Shown in pieces: positions 8,868-15,141 of a DNA stretch of 17,442 nt (positions within the stretch are counted from its first letter, which is position 1; each line of letters begins with the position of its first letter). This stretch comes from JAZGBC01 sp036444495 (GTDB lineage: Bacteria; Pseudomonadota; Alphaproteobacteria; Kiloniellales; J153): NCBI GenBank assembly GCA_036444495.1, contig JAZGBC010000009.1, positions 1-17,442 on the forward strand, in the 5' to 3' direction. The notes under the pieces are model-generated. The model saw only the letters and a list, made by a program, of their open reading frames with translations. It did no database searches and was not told the origin of the DNA. Both the position numbers and the translations under genes were made by a program.

Positions 8868-8903
8868 GTCGCGGACACAGGTGGGGGGTATGTCGCGGAC
8901 ACA
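8856..8903. repeat. Perfect tandem duplication of a 24-bp unit
   Basis: Two identical 24-base units lie head to tail (8856-8879 and 8880-8903), each containing GTATGTCGCGGACACA after a G-run. The first overlaps the end of palindromic repeat copy 2. The unit holds an inverted motif TGTC-GCG-GACA, and the second copy runs into a perfect 12-bp palindrome GACACATGTGTC (8898-8909) just seven bases after the pyrC stop codon. This looks like a recent slippage or insertion footprint. No transposase is present. Confidence 0.85.
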
Positions 8904-8915
8904 TGTGTCTGAAGA

Positions 8916-10244
8916 TCAGGCCGCCGCCTCGAAGATCGTGCGGCCGTCGACCACGGTCATCAGCACCTTGCCCTGCACGGGATGGTCGTCGAAGGGCGAG
9001 TTCTTGGACTTGCTGCGGAAGCTGTCGGGGTCGATGCGCCAGGGCCGCTCCGCGTCGAACAGCACCAGGTCCGCCGGCGCGCCCGCCTTGAGGCGTCCCG
9101 AGTCCAGACCCAGGATCTCGGCCGGGCGCAGGCTGACGCGTGCCAGCGCGTCCAGCAGGCCCATGCGCCCCTTGTGGTGCAGTTCGAGCGTGAGCGGCAG
9201 GAGCGTTTCCAGTCCGGCGATGCCCGGGTCGGCATGGGCGAAGGGCTGGCGCTTGGATTCCTGGTCGTGCGGGCTGTGGTCGCTGGCCACCGCGTCGATC
9301 GTGCCGTCGGCCACCGCCTCGGCGATGGCGGCGCGGTCGGACTCCGCGCGCAGAGGTGGCGAGACCTTGGCGAAGGAGCGGTAGTCGCCCACCGCATGCT
9401 CGTTGAGCGTGAAGTAGTGCGGCGCCGTGTCGCAGGTGACCGCGAGCCCGCGCGCCTTGGCCTCGCGCAGGGCGGCCACCGCGCCCGCGGTCGAGATGTG
9501 GGCGGCGTGGTAGCGCCCGCCGGTCAGCTCCACCAGGCGCAGGTCGCGCTCCACCATGATGGTCTCGGCGGTGACGGGAATGCCTTCCAGGCCCAGGCGC
9601 GTGGCCACTTCGCCCTCGTTCATGACGCCGTTGGCGAGCGCCGGCTCCTCCGGGTGCTGCAGGATGATCTGGTCGAAGGCGCGCGCGTAGCTGAGTGCCC
9701 GGCGCATGACCTGGGCGTCGGCCACCGCCTTCAGGCCGTCGGTGAAGCCGAGCGCGCCGAACTCGGCGAGCAGGCCGATCTCGGTGATCTCCTTGCCCTC
9801 CAACCCGCGCGTGATCGCGCCGTAGGTATAGACTTTGGTCAGCTTCACCTCGCGCGCGCGACGGGCGACGTATTCCACACCGGCCACGCCGTCCACCACC
9901 GGGTCGGTGTTGGGCAGGGCCACCATGGCGGTCACCCCGCCTTCGCCCGCGGCCAGGCTGGCAGAGGCGATGGTTTCCTTGTGCTCCTCGCCGGGCTCGC
10001 GCAGTTGCACGCGCATGTCGATGAGGCCCGGGGCCAGGCAATGGCCGCCGCAGTCGATGGTCTTTATCCCCTCGGGCAGGCCATCGTTGAACAGGCGGGG
10101 CCCAAGATCGGCGATGCGGCCGTGTTCGGTGAGCAGCGCGCCGGCTATGTCCAGGCCGCTTTCCGGGTCGAGCAGGCGGGCGTTGATGTAGGCGGTGCGC
10201 TTCGCGCCGTTCGCCGCGCCGTTGCCGCCCGGGTTCCCGCTCAT
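8916..10244 (-). CDS. pyrC: Dihydroorotase-family protein, possibly non-catalytic (PyrC'-like)
   Basis: Amidohydrolase of the type I dihydroorotase family, which closes carbamoyl-aspartate to dihydroorotate in pyrimidine synthesis. The 442 residues cover the whole family fold. Several active-site positions are kept: Asp169 (FTDG), His197 (LQHPEE), His249 (AAHISTA) and Asp322 (SDHSPHD), as well as LREPGEEHKET. The hallmark metal ligands DxHxH are not: the segment reads LIDMRVQLREPG, with Arg78 and Gln80 where the two His belong. In Pseudomonas a dihydroorotase homologue lacking metal ligands (PyrC') is a structural partner of aspartate carbamoyltransferase. Here the start codon overlaps the pyrB stop (ATGA), which suits such a partner, although the other ligands are intact. 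Either a divergent active enzyme or a PyrC' subunit is possible. Family call is firm, activity is not. Confidence 0.9.
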   Translation of the reverse strand: MSGNPGGNGAANGAKRTAYINARLLDPESGLDIAGALLTEHGRIADLGPRLFNDGLPEGIKTIDCGGHCLAPGLIDMRVQLREPGEEHKETIASASLAAGEGGVTAMVALPNTDPVVDGVAGVEYVARRAREVKLTKVYTYGAITRGLEGKEITEIGLLAEFGALGFTDGLKAVADAQVMRRALSYARAFDQIILQHPEEPALANGVMNEGEVATRLGLEGIPVTAETIMVERDLRLVELTGGRYHAAHISTAGAVAALREAKARGLAVTCDTAPHYFTLNEHAVGDYRSFAKVSPPLRAESDRAAIAEAVADGTIDAVASDHSPHDQESKRQPFAHADPGIAGLETLLPLTLELHHKGRMGLLDALARVSLRPAEILGLDSGRLKAGAPADLVLFDAERPWRIDPDSFRSKSKNSPFDDHPVQGKVLMTVVDGRTIFEAAA

Positions 10245-11242
10245 GATCCGCCGCCCGCTATGGCTTCGGATGGCAGGATGTTATGCCCGCGCAGCGCCTG
10301 GGTGAGCGCGTCCAGGCAGGCCATGCGCACCGCCACCCCCATCTCGACCTGCTCGCGGATCAGCGAGCGGTCGATGTCGTCGGCCAACTCGCTGTCGATC
10401 TCCACGCCCCGGTTCATGGGGCCCGGGTGCATGATCAGGGCGTCGGGCTTGGCGGCCTTGAGCTTCTCGCGGTCGAGCCCGAAGAAGTGGAAGTATTCGC
10501 GGATCGAGGGCACGTAGGAGCCGTGCATGCGCTCGGTCTGCAGGCGCAGCATCATCACAATGTCACAGCCCTCAAGCGCCTGGCGCATATCGAAAAAGAC
10601 CTCCACGCCCATGCGCGCCATCGCCTCCGGCAGCAGGGTGGGCGGGGCCACGACGCGCACCTCCGCGCCCATGATCTGCAGCAGGTGGATGTTGGAGCGC
10701 GCCACCCGCGAGTGCAGGATGTCGCCGCAGATGGCCACGCGCAGGCCCTCGAGCGAGCCCCGGCGCCGGCGGATGGTGAGCGCGTCGAGCAGCGCCTGGG
10801 TCGGGTGCTCGTGGCTGCCGTCGCCGGCGTTGATGACCGCGCCGTCGACTTTCTCCGACAGCAGCTTCACCGCGCCCGAATCCGGGTGACGCATGACGAG
10901 GACGTCCGGGTGCATGGCGTTCAAGGTCATGGCCGTGTCGATCAGGGTCTCGCCCTTCTTGATCGAGCTCCAGGCCACCGACATGTTGATCACGTCGGCC
11001 CCGAGCCGCTTACCGGCCAGCTCGAAGGACGTGCGCGTACGCGTTGAACTTTCAAAGAAAAGATTGATGACCGTCAGCCCACGCAGGAGCGACGTCTTCT
11101 TGTCTTCCCGGCGGTTGAGCTCGACGTAGTTTTCCGCGAGATCGAGGAGAAATGAGATTTCGTCCGCCGAAAGCCCCTCGATTCCGAGGAGGTGGCGATG
11201 CGGGTAGCCAAGGTGTGCCGGCGCGTGCCGCGGGACAGTCAT
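10241..11242 (-). CDS. pyrB: Aspartate carbamoyltransferase catalytic chain
   Basis: Condenses carbamoyl phosphate with L-aspartate to carbamoyl-aspartate, the committed step of pyrimidine synthesis, in the cytoplasm. The 333 residues contain the carbamoyl-phosphate loop FFESSTRTRTSFE (62-74), the WSSIKKGET loop (91-99), HPTQALLDALT (146-156) and HPGPMNRG near 278. Length is typical. It overlaps the pyrC-like gene by four bases, so the two are translationally coupled. No regulatory-chain gene pyrI is next to it. No Shine-Dalgarno sequence precedes the ATG, there is no other start codon nearby in frame, and a -10-like TATAAA ends eight bases upstream, so the message may be nearly leaderless. 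Confidence 0.97.
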   Translation of the reverse strand: MTVPRHAPAHLGYPHRHLLGIEGLSADEISFLLDLAENYVELNRREDKKTSLLRGLTVINLFFESSTRTRTSFELAGKRLGADVINMSVAWSSIKKGETLIDTAMTLNAMHPDVLVMRHPDSGAVKLLSEKVDGAVINAGDGSHEHPTQALLDALTIRRRRGSLEGLRVAICGDILHSRVARSNIHLLQIMGAEVRVVAPPTLLPEAMARMGVEVFFDMRQALEGCDIVMMLRLQTERMHGSYVPSIREYFHFFGLDREKLKAAKPDALIMHPGPMNRGVEIDSELADDIDRSLIREQVEMGVAVRMACLDALTQALRGHNILPSEAIAGGGS

Positions 11243-11249
11243 TAAAGCG

Positions 11250-11280
11250 TTTATATGACACCGGCCGGGGGTGGGCGCAA
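11250..11280 (-). promoter_or_regulatory. Candidate pyrB promoter
   Basis: On the minus strand TTGCGC (11280-11275) and TATAAA (11255-11250) are separated by 19 bases; an alternative -10, CATATA, would give a 17-base spacer. The predicted transcription start falls at about 11243, one base before the pyrB ATG. A perfect 10-bp palindrome TGAACGTTCA (11287-11296) sits six bases upstream of the -35 hexamer, a position suited to an activator. A second inverted motif GTTAC-GCCA-GTAAC is at 11335-11348. The rest of the 193 bp between pyrB and the 43-codon ORF shows no gene. Confidence 0.4.
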
Positions 11281-11435
11281 GGCGTATGAACGTTCACGGG
11301 CGCCCGCCGCACCAACGCGCGTCTGGGGTCGCTAGTTACGCCAGTAACGGGGGCGAGAGTCCGGGAATATGCAATTGGGGCTATGCCTGCGCGCACCCGA
11401 ATGAGGCCAGCAAATGTTCACGGCTCAGCGGATGC

Positions 11436-11567
11436 TCAGACCCGTTTTGTATCGGCTCTTGCGTGGTCCCGAGACGGTTTCCCTCGGTGCACGAGGAGCT
11501 TCGCCAAAAGAGCGATGCCGATCAGCACGGGGGGGATCAACCAGAGGAGGGTCTCAGTATCGATCAT
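11436..11567 (-). CDS. Small predicted single-pass membrane protein (43 aa)
   Basis: A 43-codon ORF starts at an ATG at 11567 and stops with TGA at 11436-11438. Its layout is what a genuine membrane microprotein looks like: a short acidic N-terminus (MIDTET), one hydrophobic helix of about 19 residues (LLWLIPPVLIGIALLAKLL) and a basic, hydrophilic C-terminus (HRGKPSRDHARADTKRV), which by the positive-inside rule puts the C-terminus in the cytoplasm. GGGA lies seven bases upstream of the ATG, and a TATAAT hexamer lies 50 bases upstream. I do not recognise a named family. It follows another small membrane ORF on the same strand, 66 bp away, so the two may form a pair. It could be a chance ORF, but hydrophobicity and charge layout argue against that. 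Confidence 0.5.
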   Translation of the reverse strand: MIDTETLLWLIPPVLIGIALLAKLLVHRGKPSRDHARADTKRV

Positions 11568-11616
11568 GAATCATTCCCGCAAATCCTGGAGTATCCAACT
11601 CGCTATTACATGAACA

Positions 11617-11622
11617 ATTATA
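11617..11622 (-). promoter_or_regulatory. TATAAT hexamer before the 43-aa ORF
   Basis: A perfect -10 consensus on the minus strand (GTGCTATAATTG) lies between the two small membrane ORFs, about 50 bases before the second start. A CTGGCT 17 bases upstream is only a weak -35 match. The region is AT-rich relative to the flanking genes. If used, it would transcribe the 43-aa ORF independently of the 49-aa ORF. Confidence 0.35.
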
Positions 11623-11633
11623 GCACCGAACGT

Positions 11634-11783
11634 CTACTCAGCCAGCATAAGCGCGTTCGTCTCGGGCCCACCCTCAAACAGCATCATGGCAGTCGGTGCG
11701 AGCATCCCTAGCGCGATCATCGCCACGGCCACGCCGTTCAGCGCGTTTGCAAGGAGCTTCACTCTCTCGTTCCACACAATCAT
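11634..11783 (-). CDS. Small predicted single-pass membrane protein (49 aa)
   Basis: A 49-codon ORF runs from ATG at 11783 to TAG at 11634-11636. The N-terminus MIVWNERVKLLANALN is amphipathic and basic; residues of about 14-36 (LNGVAVAMIALGMLAPTAMMLF region) form one membrane helix; the C-terminus is acidic (EGGPETNALMLAE). The NERVKLLANALNGVAVA start resembles short membrane proteins I have seen annotated as hypothetical in proteobacteria, but I cannot name a family. The ribosome-binding site is poor. It lies 166 bp after the CoA-transferase stop and 66 bp before the 43-aa ORF. Opposite-strand reading frames through this stretch are longer but look non-coding. Likely a real small gene; function unknown. 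Confidence 0.5.
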   Translation of the reverse strand: MIVWNERVKLLANALNGVAVAMIALGMLAPTAMMLFEGGPETNALMLAE

Positions 11784-11949
11784 GGCGGGCAAACTCTATA
11801 GAAAACAGCAACTAACGTCCAGGAATGGCATGTCCTATGCCCGCTGAGCTGAGCCCATATGGCGATTTTTGACCGCAAATATCGGATAGAGGGCCGCCGG
11901 TCCGGCCTGGCCGCGGTCGACGGGCGGGTCGTTTCGTTTCTTTGCCGCC
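11784..11949. other. Spacer between CoA-transferase gene and small-ORF pair
   Basis: No gene is seen. The part next to the CoA-transferase stop is GC-rich with several GGCC/CCGG self-complementary words but no stem followed by a T-run, so no intrinsic terminator is called. The part next to the 49-aa ORF is AT-richer and contains TATAGA on the minus strand about 20 bases before the ORF, without a clear -35. Together with the two small ORFs and the pyrB leader, this forms a 707-bp stretch that would otherwise look empty. Confidence 0.5.
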
Positions 11950-13167
11950 CTAAATGACCTCGTCCTTCCGCAGTTTCGCGATCTCCTCCTCGCCCAGGCC
12001 GAGCAGCTCCTTCAGCACTTCGTCGGTGTGCTCGCCCACCTTGGGCGGGGGGTGGCGGTAGTCCACCGGGGTCTGGGAGAACTTGACCGGGTTGCCGATG
12101 AGCTCCACCTCGCCGCCTCGGGCCCCCGGGTAGTCCATGGCCAGGCGCATGCCCCGGTGCAGGATTTGCGGGTCGGTAAATACCTGTTCCAGATTGTTGA
12201 CCGGGCCCGCGGGCACGGCGAGACCTGCCAGGCCCTGAACCCACTCGTCCCGGGTCTTGCGGGCCGTGATTTCGGGCAGGGCGGCATAGAGCGCTTCGCG
12301 GTTGCGCACCCGGTCGGCATTGGTCTTGAAGCGCGGATCGCCGGCCAACTCGGGCGCGCCGGCGAAGTCACAGAAGCGTTGGAACTGGCCGTCGTTGCCA
12401 ATGGCCAGGATGAAGTGCCCGTCGGAACAGGGCAGCACCTTGTAGGGCGCGATGTTCTGATGCTCGTTGCCGCGGCGCGGGGGCACGTCGCCCGTCACGA
12501 GATAAGAAACACCTTCATTGATCAGCCAGGCGACCTGGGTATCCAGCAGGGCCAGATCGATGTGCTGGCCGCCGCCGCCGCGCTCGCGGTGGTGCAGGGC
12601 GGCCAGAATGGCCGTGGAGGCGTACATGCCGCACATGACGTCGGCGATGCCGACGCCGGCCTTGATGGGGTCGCCCTCTGGCTCGCCGGTCAGGCTCATG
12701 ATGCCGCCCATGCCCTGGGCCAGGTAGTCGTAGCCCGCGCGCGGCGCATAGGGCCCGGTCTGGCCGAAGCCGGTGATCGAACAATAGATCAACTCCGGAA
12801 AGTCCGCCTTGAGGTCCTCGTAGGCCAGGCCGTATTTCGCCAGGCCGCCCACCTTGAAGTTCTCCACCAGGATGTCGCAGTGCGCGATCAGGCGCTTGGC
12901 GAGCGCCTGGCTCTCCGGCTTGGCGATGTCGAGGGTGAGCGAGCGCTTGTTGCGGTTGGATGCCAGGAAGTAGGCGCTTTCCGTGCTGTCCCCGCCGGCC
13001 TCGTCCTTGGCGAAGGGCGGCCCCCAACTGCGCGTGTCGTCGCCCTGGCCCGGACGCTCGATCTTGATCACCTCGGCGCCCAGGTCCCCCAGAAGCTGGG
13101 TGCAGGTGGGTCCGGCCAGGATGCGGGTCAGATCGAAGACCCGCAGGCCATGAAGCGGCGCGGTCAT
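11950..13167 (-). CDS. CaiB/BaiF (class III) CoA-transferase family protein
   Basis: Family III CoA-transferases move CoA between carboxylic acids through an aspartyl-CoA intermediate. The frame is open back to 13263, but homology begins at the ATG at 13167 (MTAPLHGLRVFDLTRILAGP), which has GGGGAAAG about eight bases before it, giving 405 residues, normal for the family. Recognisable parts are RILAGPTCTQLLGDLGAEVIKIERPG (16-40), NRNKRSLTLD (71-80), DILVENFKVGGLAKYGL (98-114) and SITGFGQTGPYAPRAGYDYLAQGMGG (130-155). Asp147 in GYD is the likely nucleophile. Substrate cannot be read from sequence, and no acyl-CoA dehydrogenase, hydratase or regulator adjoins it. It is divergent from the Sco operon, sharing a 188-bp intergenic region. 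Confidence 0.93.
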   Translation of the reverse strand: MTAPLHGLRVFDLTRILAGPTCTQLLGDLGAEVIKIERPGQGDDTRSWGPPFAKDEAGGDSTESAYFLASNRNKRSLTLDIAKPESQALAKRLIAHCDILVENFKVGGLAKYGLAYEDLKADFPELIYCSITGFGQTGPYAPRAGYDYLAQGMGGIMSLTGEPEGDPIKAGVGIADVMCGMYASTAILAALHHRERGGGGQHIDLALLDTQVAWLINEGVSYLVTGDVPPRRGNEHQNIAPYKVLPCSDGHFILAIGNDGQFQRFCDFAGAPELAGDPRFKTNADRVRNREALYAALPEITARKTRDEWVQGLAGLAVPAGPVNNLEQVFTDPQILHRGMRLAMDYPGARGGEVELIGNPVKFSQTPVDYRHPPPKVGEHTDEVLKELLGLGEEEIAKLRKDEVI

Positions 13168-13355
13168 GGTGGATTCTTTCCCCGGTTGCGCGGCGGCGGA
13201 AGGCCGCCTTTTCGCGCGCCCGCGCGGCAGCGTCAAGCACGCCTGGAGCAACTGCCCGTCCAACGCCCCGCCTTCGTGAGAATTCCGTGATAGTTTGCCG
13301 GCAGAATCATCGCTACGCTGGGCCTTGCGCGGCGCGGGCCATAAGGGAGGAGACC
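13168..13355. other. Divergent intergenic region between CoA-transferase and Sco operon
   Basis: This 188-bp region must hold the promoters for both divergent units. I see no strong -10/-35 pair on either strand. The more AT-rich part is at about 13275-13315 (GAATTCCGTGATAGTTTG), the likeliest site for the plus-strand promoter. A strong Shine-Dalgarno sequence (GGGAGGAG) closes the region in front of the first Sco-operon gene. Confidence 0.4.
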
Positions 13356-13787
13356 ATGATGTTTATCCGCACGGCGATCCTGGGCGGCGCGCTCAGCCTG
13401 GTGCTGGCGACGGCGGCTGCCGCGGCGGCGCCCCAGCGGGTCAAGATCACCGGCGAGGTGATCGATTCCTGGTGCTACCTGACCGAGATCATGTACCCGG
13501 AGGGTTCGGCGCATCACCAGTGTGCCATTTGGTGCGCCGCCGGCGGTATTCCGGTGGGCATCCTGGCCGACGACGGGCAGGTCTACCTGGTGCTCAAGTT
13601 CGAGGGCGACGACACCAGCAACGCGAACCCCGGGCTCCTGGAGATCCAGAGCCACAAGGTGAGCGTCGAGGGCGACGTCTACGAGCGCGACGGCATCAAG
13701 TACCTGCTGGTGGACAAGGTCCTGGGCGATCGGGGCATCGTCAATCTCACCCACGACGACTACGGCATCCAGCCGTTCGGGGAGTAG
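13356..13787 (+). CDS. Exported small protein with conserved Cys/His cluster
   Basis: The ATG at 13356 follows GGGAGGAG by five bases and opens a 143-residue protein; the frame extends further upstream but without sense. Residues 1-25 are a signal peptide (hydrophobic core GGALSLVLA, Ala-rich cleavage region before PQRV), so the mature protein is periplasmic. The mature part has GEVIDSWCYLTEI (Cys40), then HHQCAIWC (His53, His54, Cys56, Cys60), GGIPVGILADDGQVYLVL (63-80) and a beta-rich C-terminal half with KVSVEGDVYERDG. This resembles a widespread uncharacterised type of exported protein with one Cys, a CxxxC pair and a GIL-DDG motif; I do not know a proven function. It leads an operon ending in a Sco protein, so copper or thiol chemistry is a reasonable inference. 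The next gene looks like a diverged copy. Confidence 0.85.
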   Translation: MMFIRTAILGGALSLVLATAAAAAAPQRVKITGEVIDSWCYLTEIMYPEGSAHHQCAIWCAAGGIPVGILADDGQVYLVLKFEGDDTSNANPGLLEIQSHKVSVEGDVYERDGIKYLLVDKVLGDRGIVNLTHDDYGIQPFGE

Positions 13788-13791
13788 GGCC

Positions 13792-14337
13792 ATGACGAGA
13801 CTCATTTTCGCGGCGCTGTTCGGCGGCCTGCTGCTGTTCGGCGGGACTGCCCGGGCGGCCAGTTCCTGGGGCCTGCCGGGCGAGGAGATCGTCCGTTTCG
13901 ACGCCAAGGTGGTGGACCTGCTCTGCGAGCTGACCGGCGATTGCCCGGACCGCTGCGGTGGGGGAAAACGCCAGCTCGGCCTGCTCACCGACGAGGGCAC
14001 CCTCATCCCGGCGGTCAAGAACAAGGTCGCTTTCGCCGGCGCGGCCGACGAGCTGATCGACTTCTGCGGCAAGCGGGTCACCGCCGACGGTCTCTTCACC
14101 ACGAACCGTGGGCACAAGCTCTTCGTGCTGCAGTTCCTGCGCGAGGCGCCCGACGGCAAATGGCGCGGGGCCAACCGCTTCTCGCCCAAGTGGGCCGAGC
14201 GCAACGGCCTCGACGCCAAGGACCCCAAGGTCAAGCAGTGGTTCCGCAACGATCCCCGGGTCAAGGCGTTGATCGAAAAGCAGGGCAAGCTGGGCCTGGG
14301 GCCCGAGGCGGACCGGAAATACATGGAGAGCCAGTGA
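13792..14337 (+). CDS. Exported Cys-containing protein, diverged paralogue of the upstream gene
   Basis: The 181-residue protein begins four bases after the previous stop, with GGGAG overlapping the end of that gene. Residues 1-22 are a signal peptide (core LIFAALFGGLLLFGG, cleavage after ARA). The core lines up with the upstream protein: AKVVDLLCELTGD / GEVIDSWCYLTEI, then CPDRC (Cys51, Cys55), LGLLTDEGT / VGILADDGQ, and KRVTADG / HKVSVEG. The His pair is missing and a fourth cysteine (Cys92, in IDFCGKR) has been gained. A charged C-terminal extension of about 60 residues (from about 120) follows, rich in Lys, Arg and Asp. No named family recognised. The stop overlaps the start of the Sco gene (TGATG), so they are translationally coupled. 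A periplasmic partner of Sco is inferred, not shown. Confidence 0.83.
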   Translation: MTRLIFAALFGGLLLFGGTARAASSWGLPGEEIVRFDAKVVDLLCELTGDCPDRCGGGKRQLGLLTDEGTLIPAVKNKVAFAGAADELIDFCGKRVTADGLFTTNRGHKLFVLQFLREAPDGKWRGANRFSPKWAERNGLDAKDPKVKQWFRNDPRVKALIEKQGKLGLGPEADRKYMESQ

Positions 14338-14951
14338 TGTTAGTGCCGGCGGTGCGGGCACGGCGGCGCGTGCGGCGGTGTTTCGCCTTGGCGGCCGTTG
14401 CCTGGGCGTTGGCCGCCGCCGCGCCGCTGCCGGGCCTGGCCGCCTCGGATACGCCCGCCGCCTTTCCGCTGGAGATCGGCGGGCCCTTCGAGCTCATGGA
14501 TCACCGGGGGCGCACCCTGCGCGATACGGATTTCCGCGGGGCCTATACGCTGGTCTTTTTCGGCTATGCCAACTGCCCGGGCATCTGTCCCGTGGGCCTG
14601 CGCAACATGGTCCAGGCGGTCGATCTGCTGGGCGAAGCGGGCGCGCGCGTGACGCCGCTGCTCATCACCGTCGATCCCGAAAGCGATACGCCGGAGAACC
14701 TGGCCCCGGCGGTGGCGAAAATTCACCCGGCCCTGATCGGCCTCACCGGCACGCCGGCGCAGCTATTGGCGGCGCGCAAGGCGTACAAGGTCGATGCGCA
14801 ATCGGTGGGGCGTGCCTGGAACGGGCTCAACCTGTTCAGCCACGGCCAGTACATCTACCTCATGGGCCCGGACGGTAAGTTCCGCACGCTTTTCCCGCCG
14901 GTCATGGACCCGGAGACAATGGCCGCCGCGATCGGGCGGTATCTGGGCTAG
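14337..14951 (+). CDS. SCO1/SenC family copper-binding thioredoxin-fold protein
   Basis: Sco proteins bind copper in the periplasm and help build the CuA site of cytochrome oxidase or act as thiol-disulfide reductases. The 204-residue product starts at an ATG overlapping the previous stop by one base, with GGAGAG upstream. An Arg-rich N-terminus and hydrophobic stretch (about 15-36) form a signal peptide or anchor. The thioredoxin fold has the copper ligands CPGIC (Cys80, Cys84) and His169 (LFSHGQYIYLMGPDG), plus FFGYANC (74-80) and LITVDPESDTPENL (109-122), all family hallmarks. Length is usual. Sco genes often sit near oxidase genes; none is here, and instead it is coupled to two exported Cys proteins. 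Family call is firm; the target protein is unknown. Confidence 0.95.
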   Translation: MLVPAVRARRRVRRCFALAAVAWALAAAAPLPGLAASDTPAAFPLEIGGPFELMDHRGRTLRDTDFRGAYTLVFFGYANCPGICPVGLRNMVQAVDLLGEAGARVTPLLITVDPESDTPENLAPAVAKIHPALIGLTGTPAQLLAARKAYKVDAQSVGRAWNGLNLFSHGQYIYLMGPDGKFRTLFPPVMDPETMAAAIGRYLG

Positions 14952-14997
14952 GGCATCTACTCATAAACCGGCAACGGGTTGGGATTAGCGTGCGAAA

Positions 14998-15023
14998 GTC
15001 CGGTTTTGCGTCCAAGACCGGAC
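14998..15023 (+). terminator. Stem-loop after the Sco operon
   Basis: GTCCGGT (14998-15004) and ACCGGAC (15017-15023) form a perfect 7-bp stem around a 12-base loop, 46 bases after the sco stop. There is no T-run after it, so it is at best a weak or Rho-assisted terminator, or an operator for the cyclase gene that follows. The rest of the 190-bp gap (14952-15141) shows no gene; a short hydrophobic frame starting at 15078 runs into the cyclase gene in the wrong frame. Confidence 0.35.
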
Positions 15024-15141
15024 GCTCCGGCGCACCGTCGTCCGTGTCGCTTTTTAGCCAACGGCGATCATTCCGGCATGTTCTTGCCAGCATGGATTCT
15101 CTTATCCATAGCCGTTAGTCTCCCTGTCCAGGGGAAAGGGC

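Noticed and set aside
8821..9384. Plus-strand ORF starting inside the palindromic repeat
   Set aside because: Antisense to the end of pyrC and built from repeat sequence; no coding character.
8737..10041. Alternative minus frame through pyrC ending in PHPNPPPQGGRE
   Set aside because: The main frame holds the dihydroorotase family sequence. The PNPPPQGGRE end is the translated GC-rich intergenic repeat, not protein.
11271..11711. Plus-strand 146-codon ORF between pyrB and the small membrane ORFs
   Set aside because: Low-quality composition with scattered Cys, Ser and His, no ribosome-binding site, and antisense to two better small ORFs. No family resemblance.
15122..15133. CCCTG-TC-CAGGG palindrome over the cyclase ribosome-binding site
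   Set aside because: The loop is too short for the full stem, and a 5-bp match at this GC content is expected by chance.
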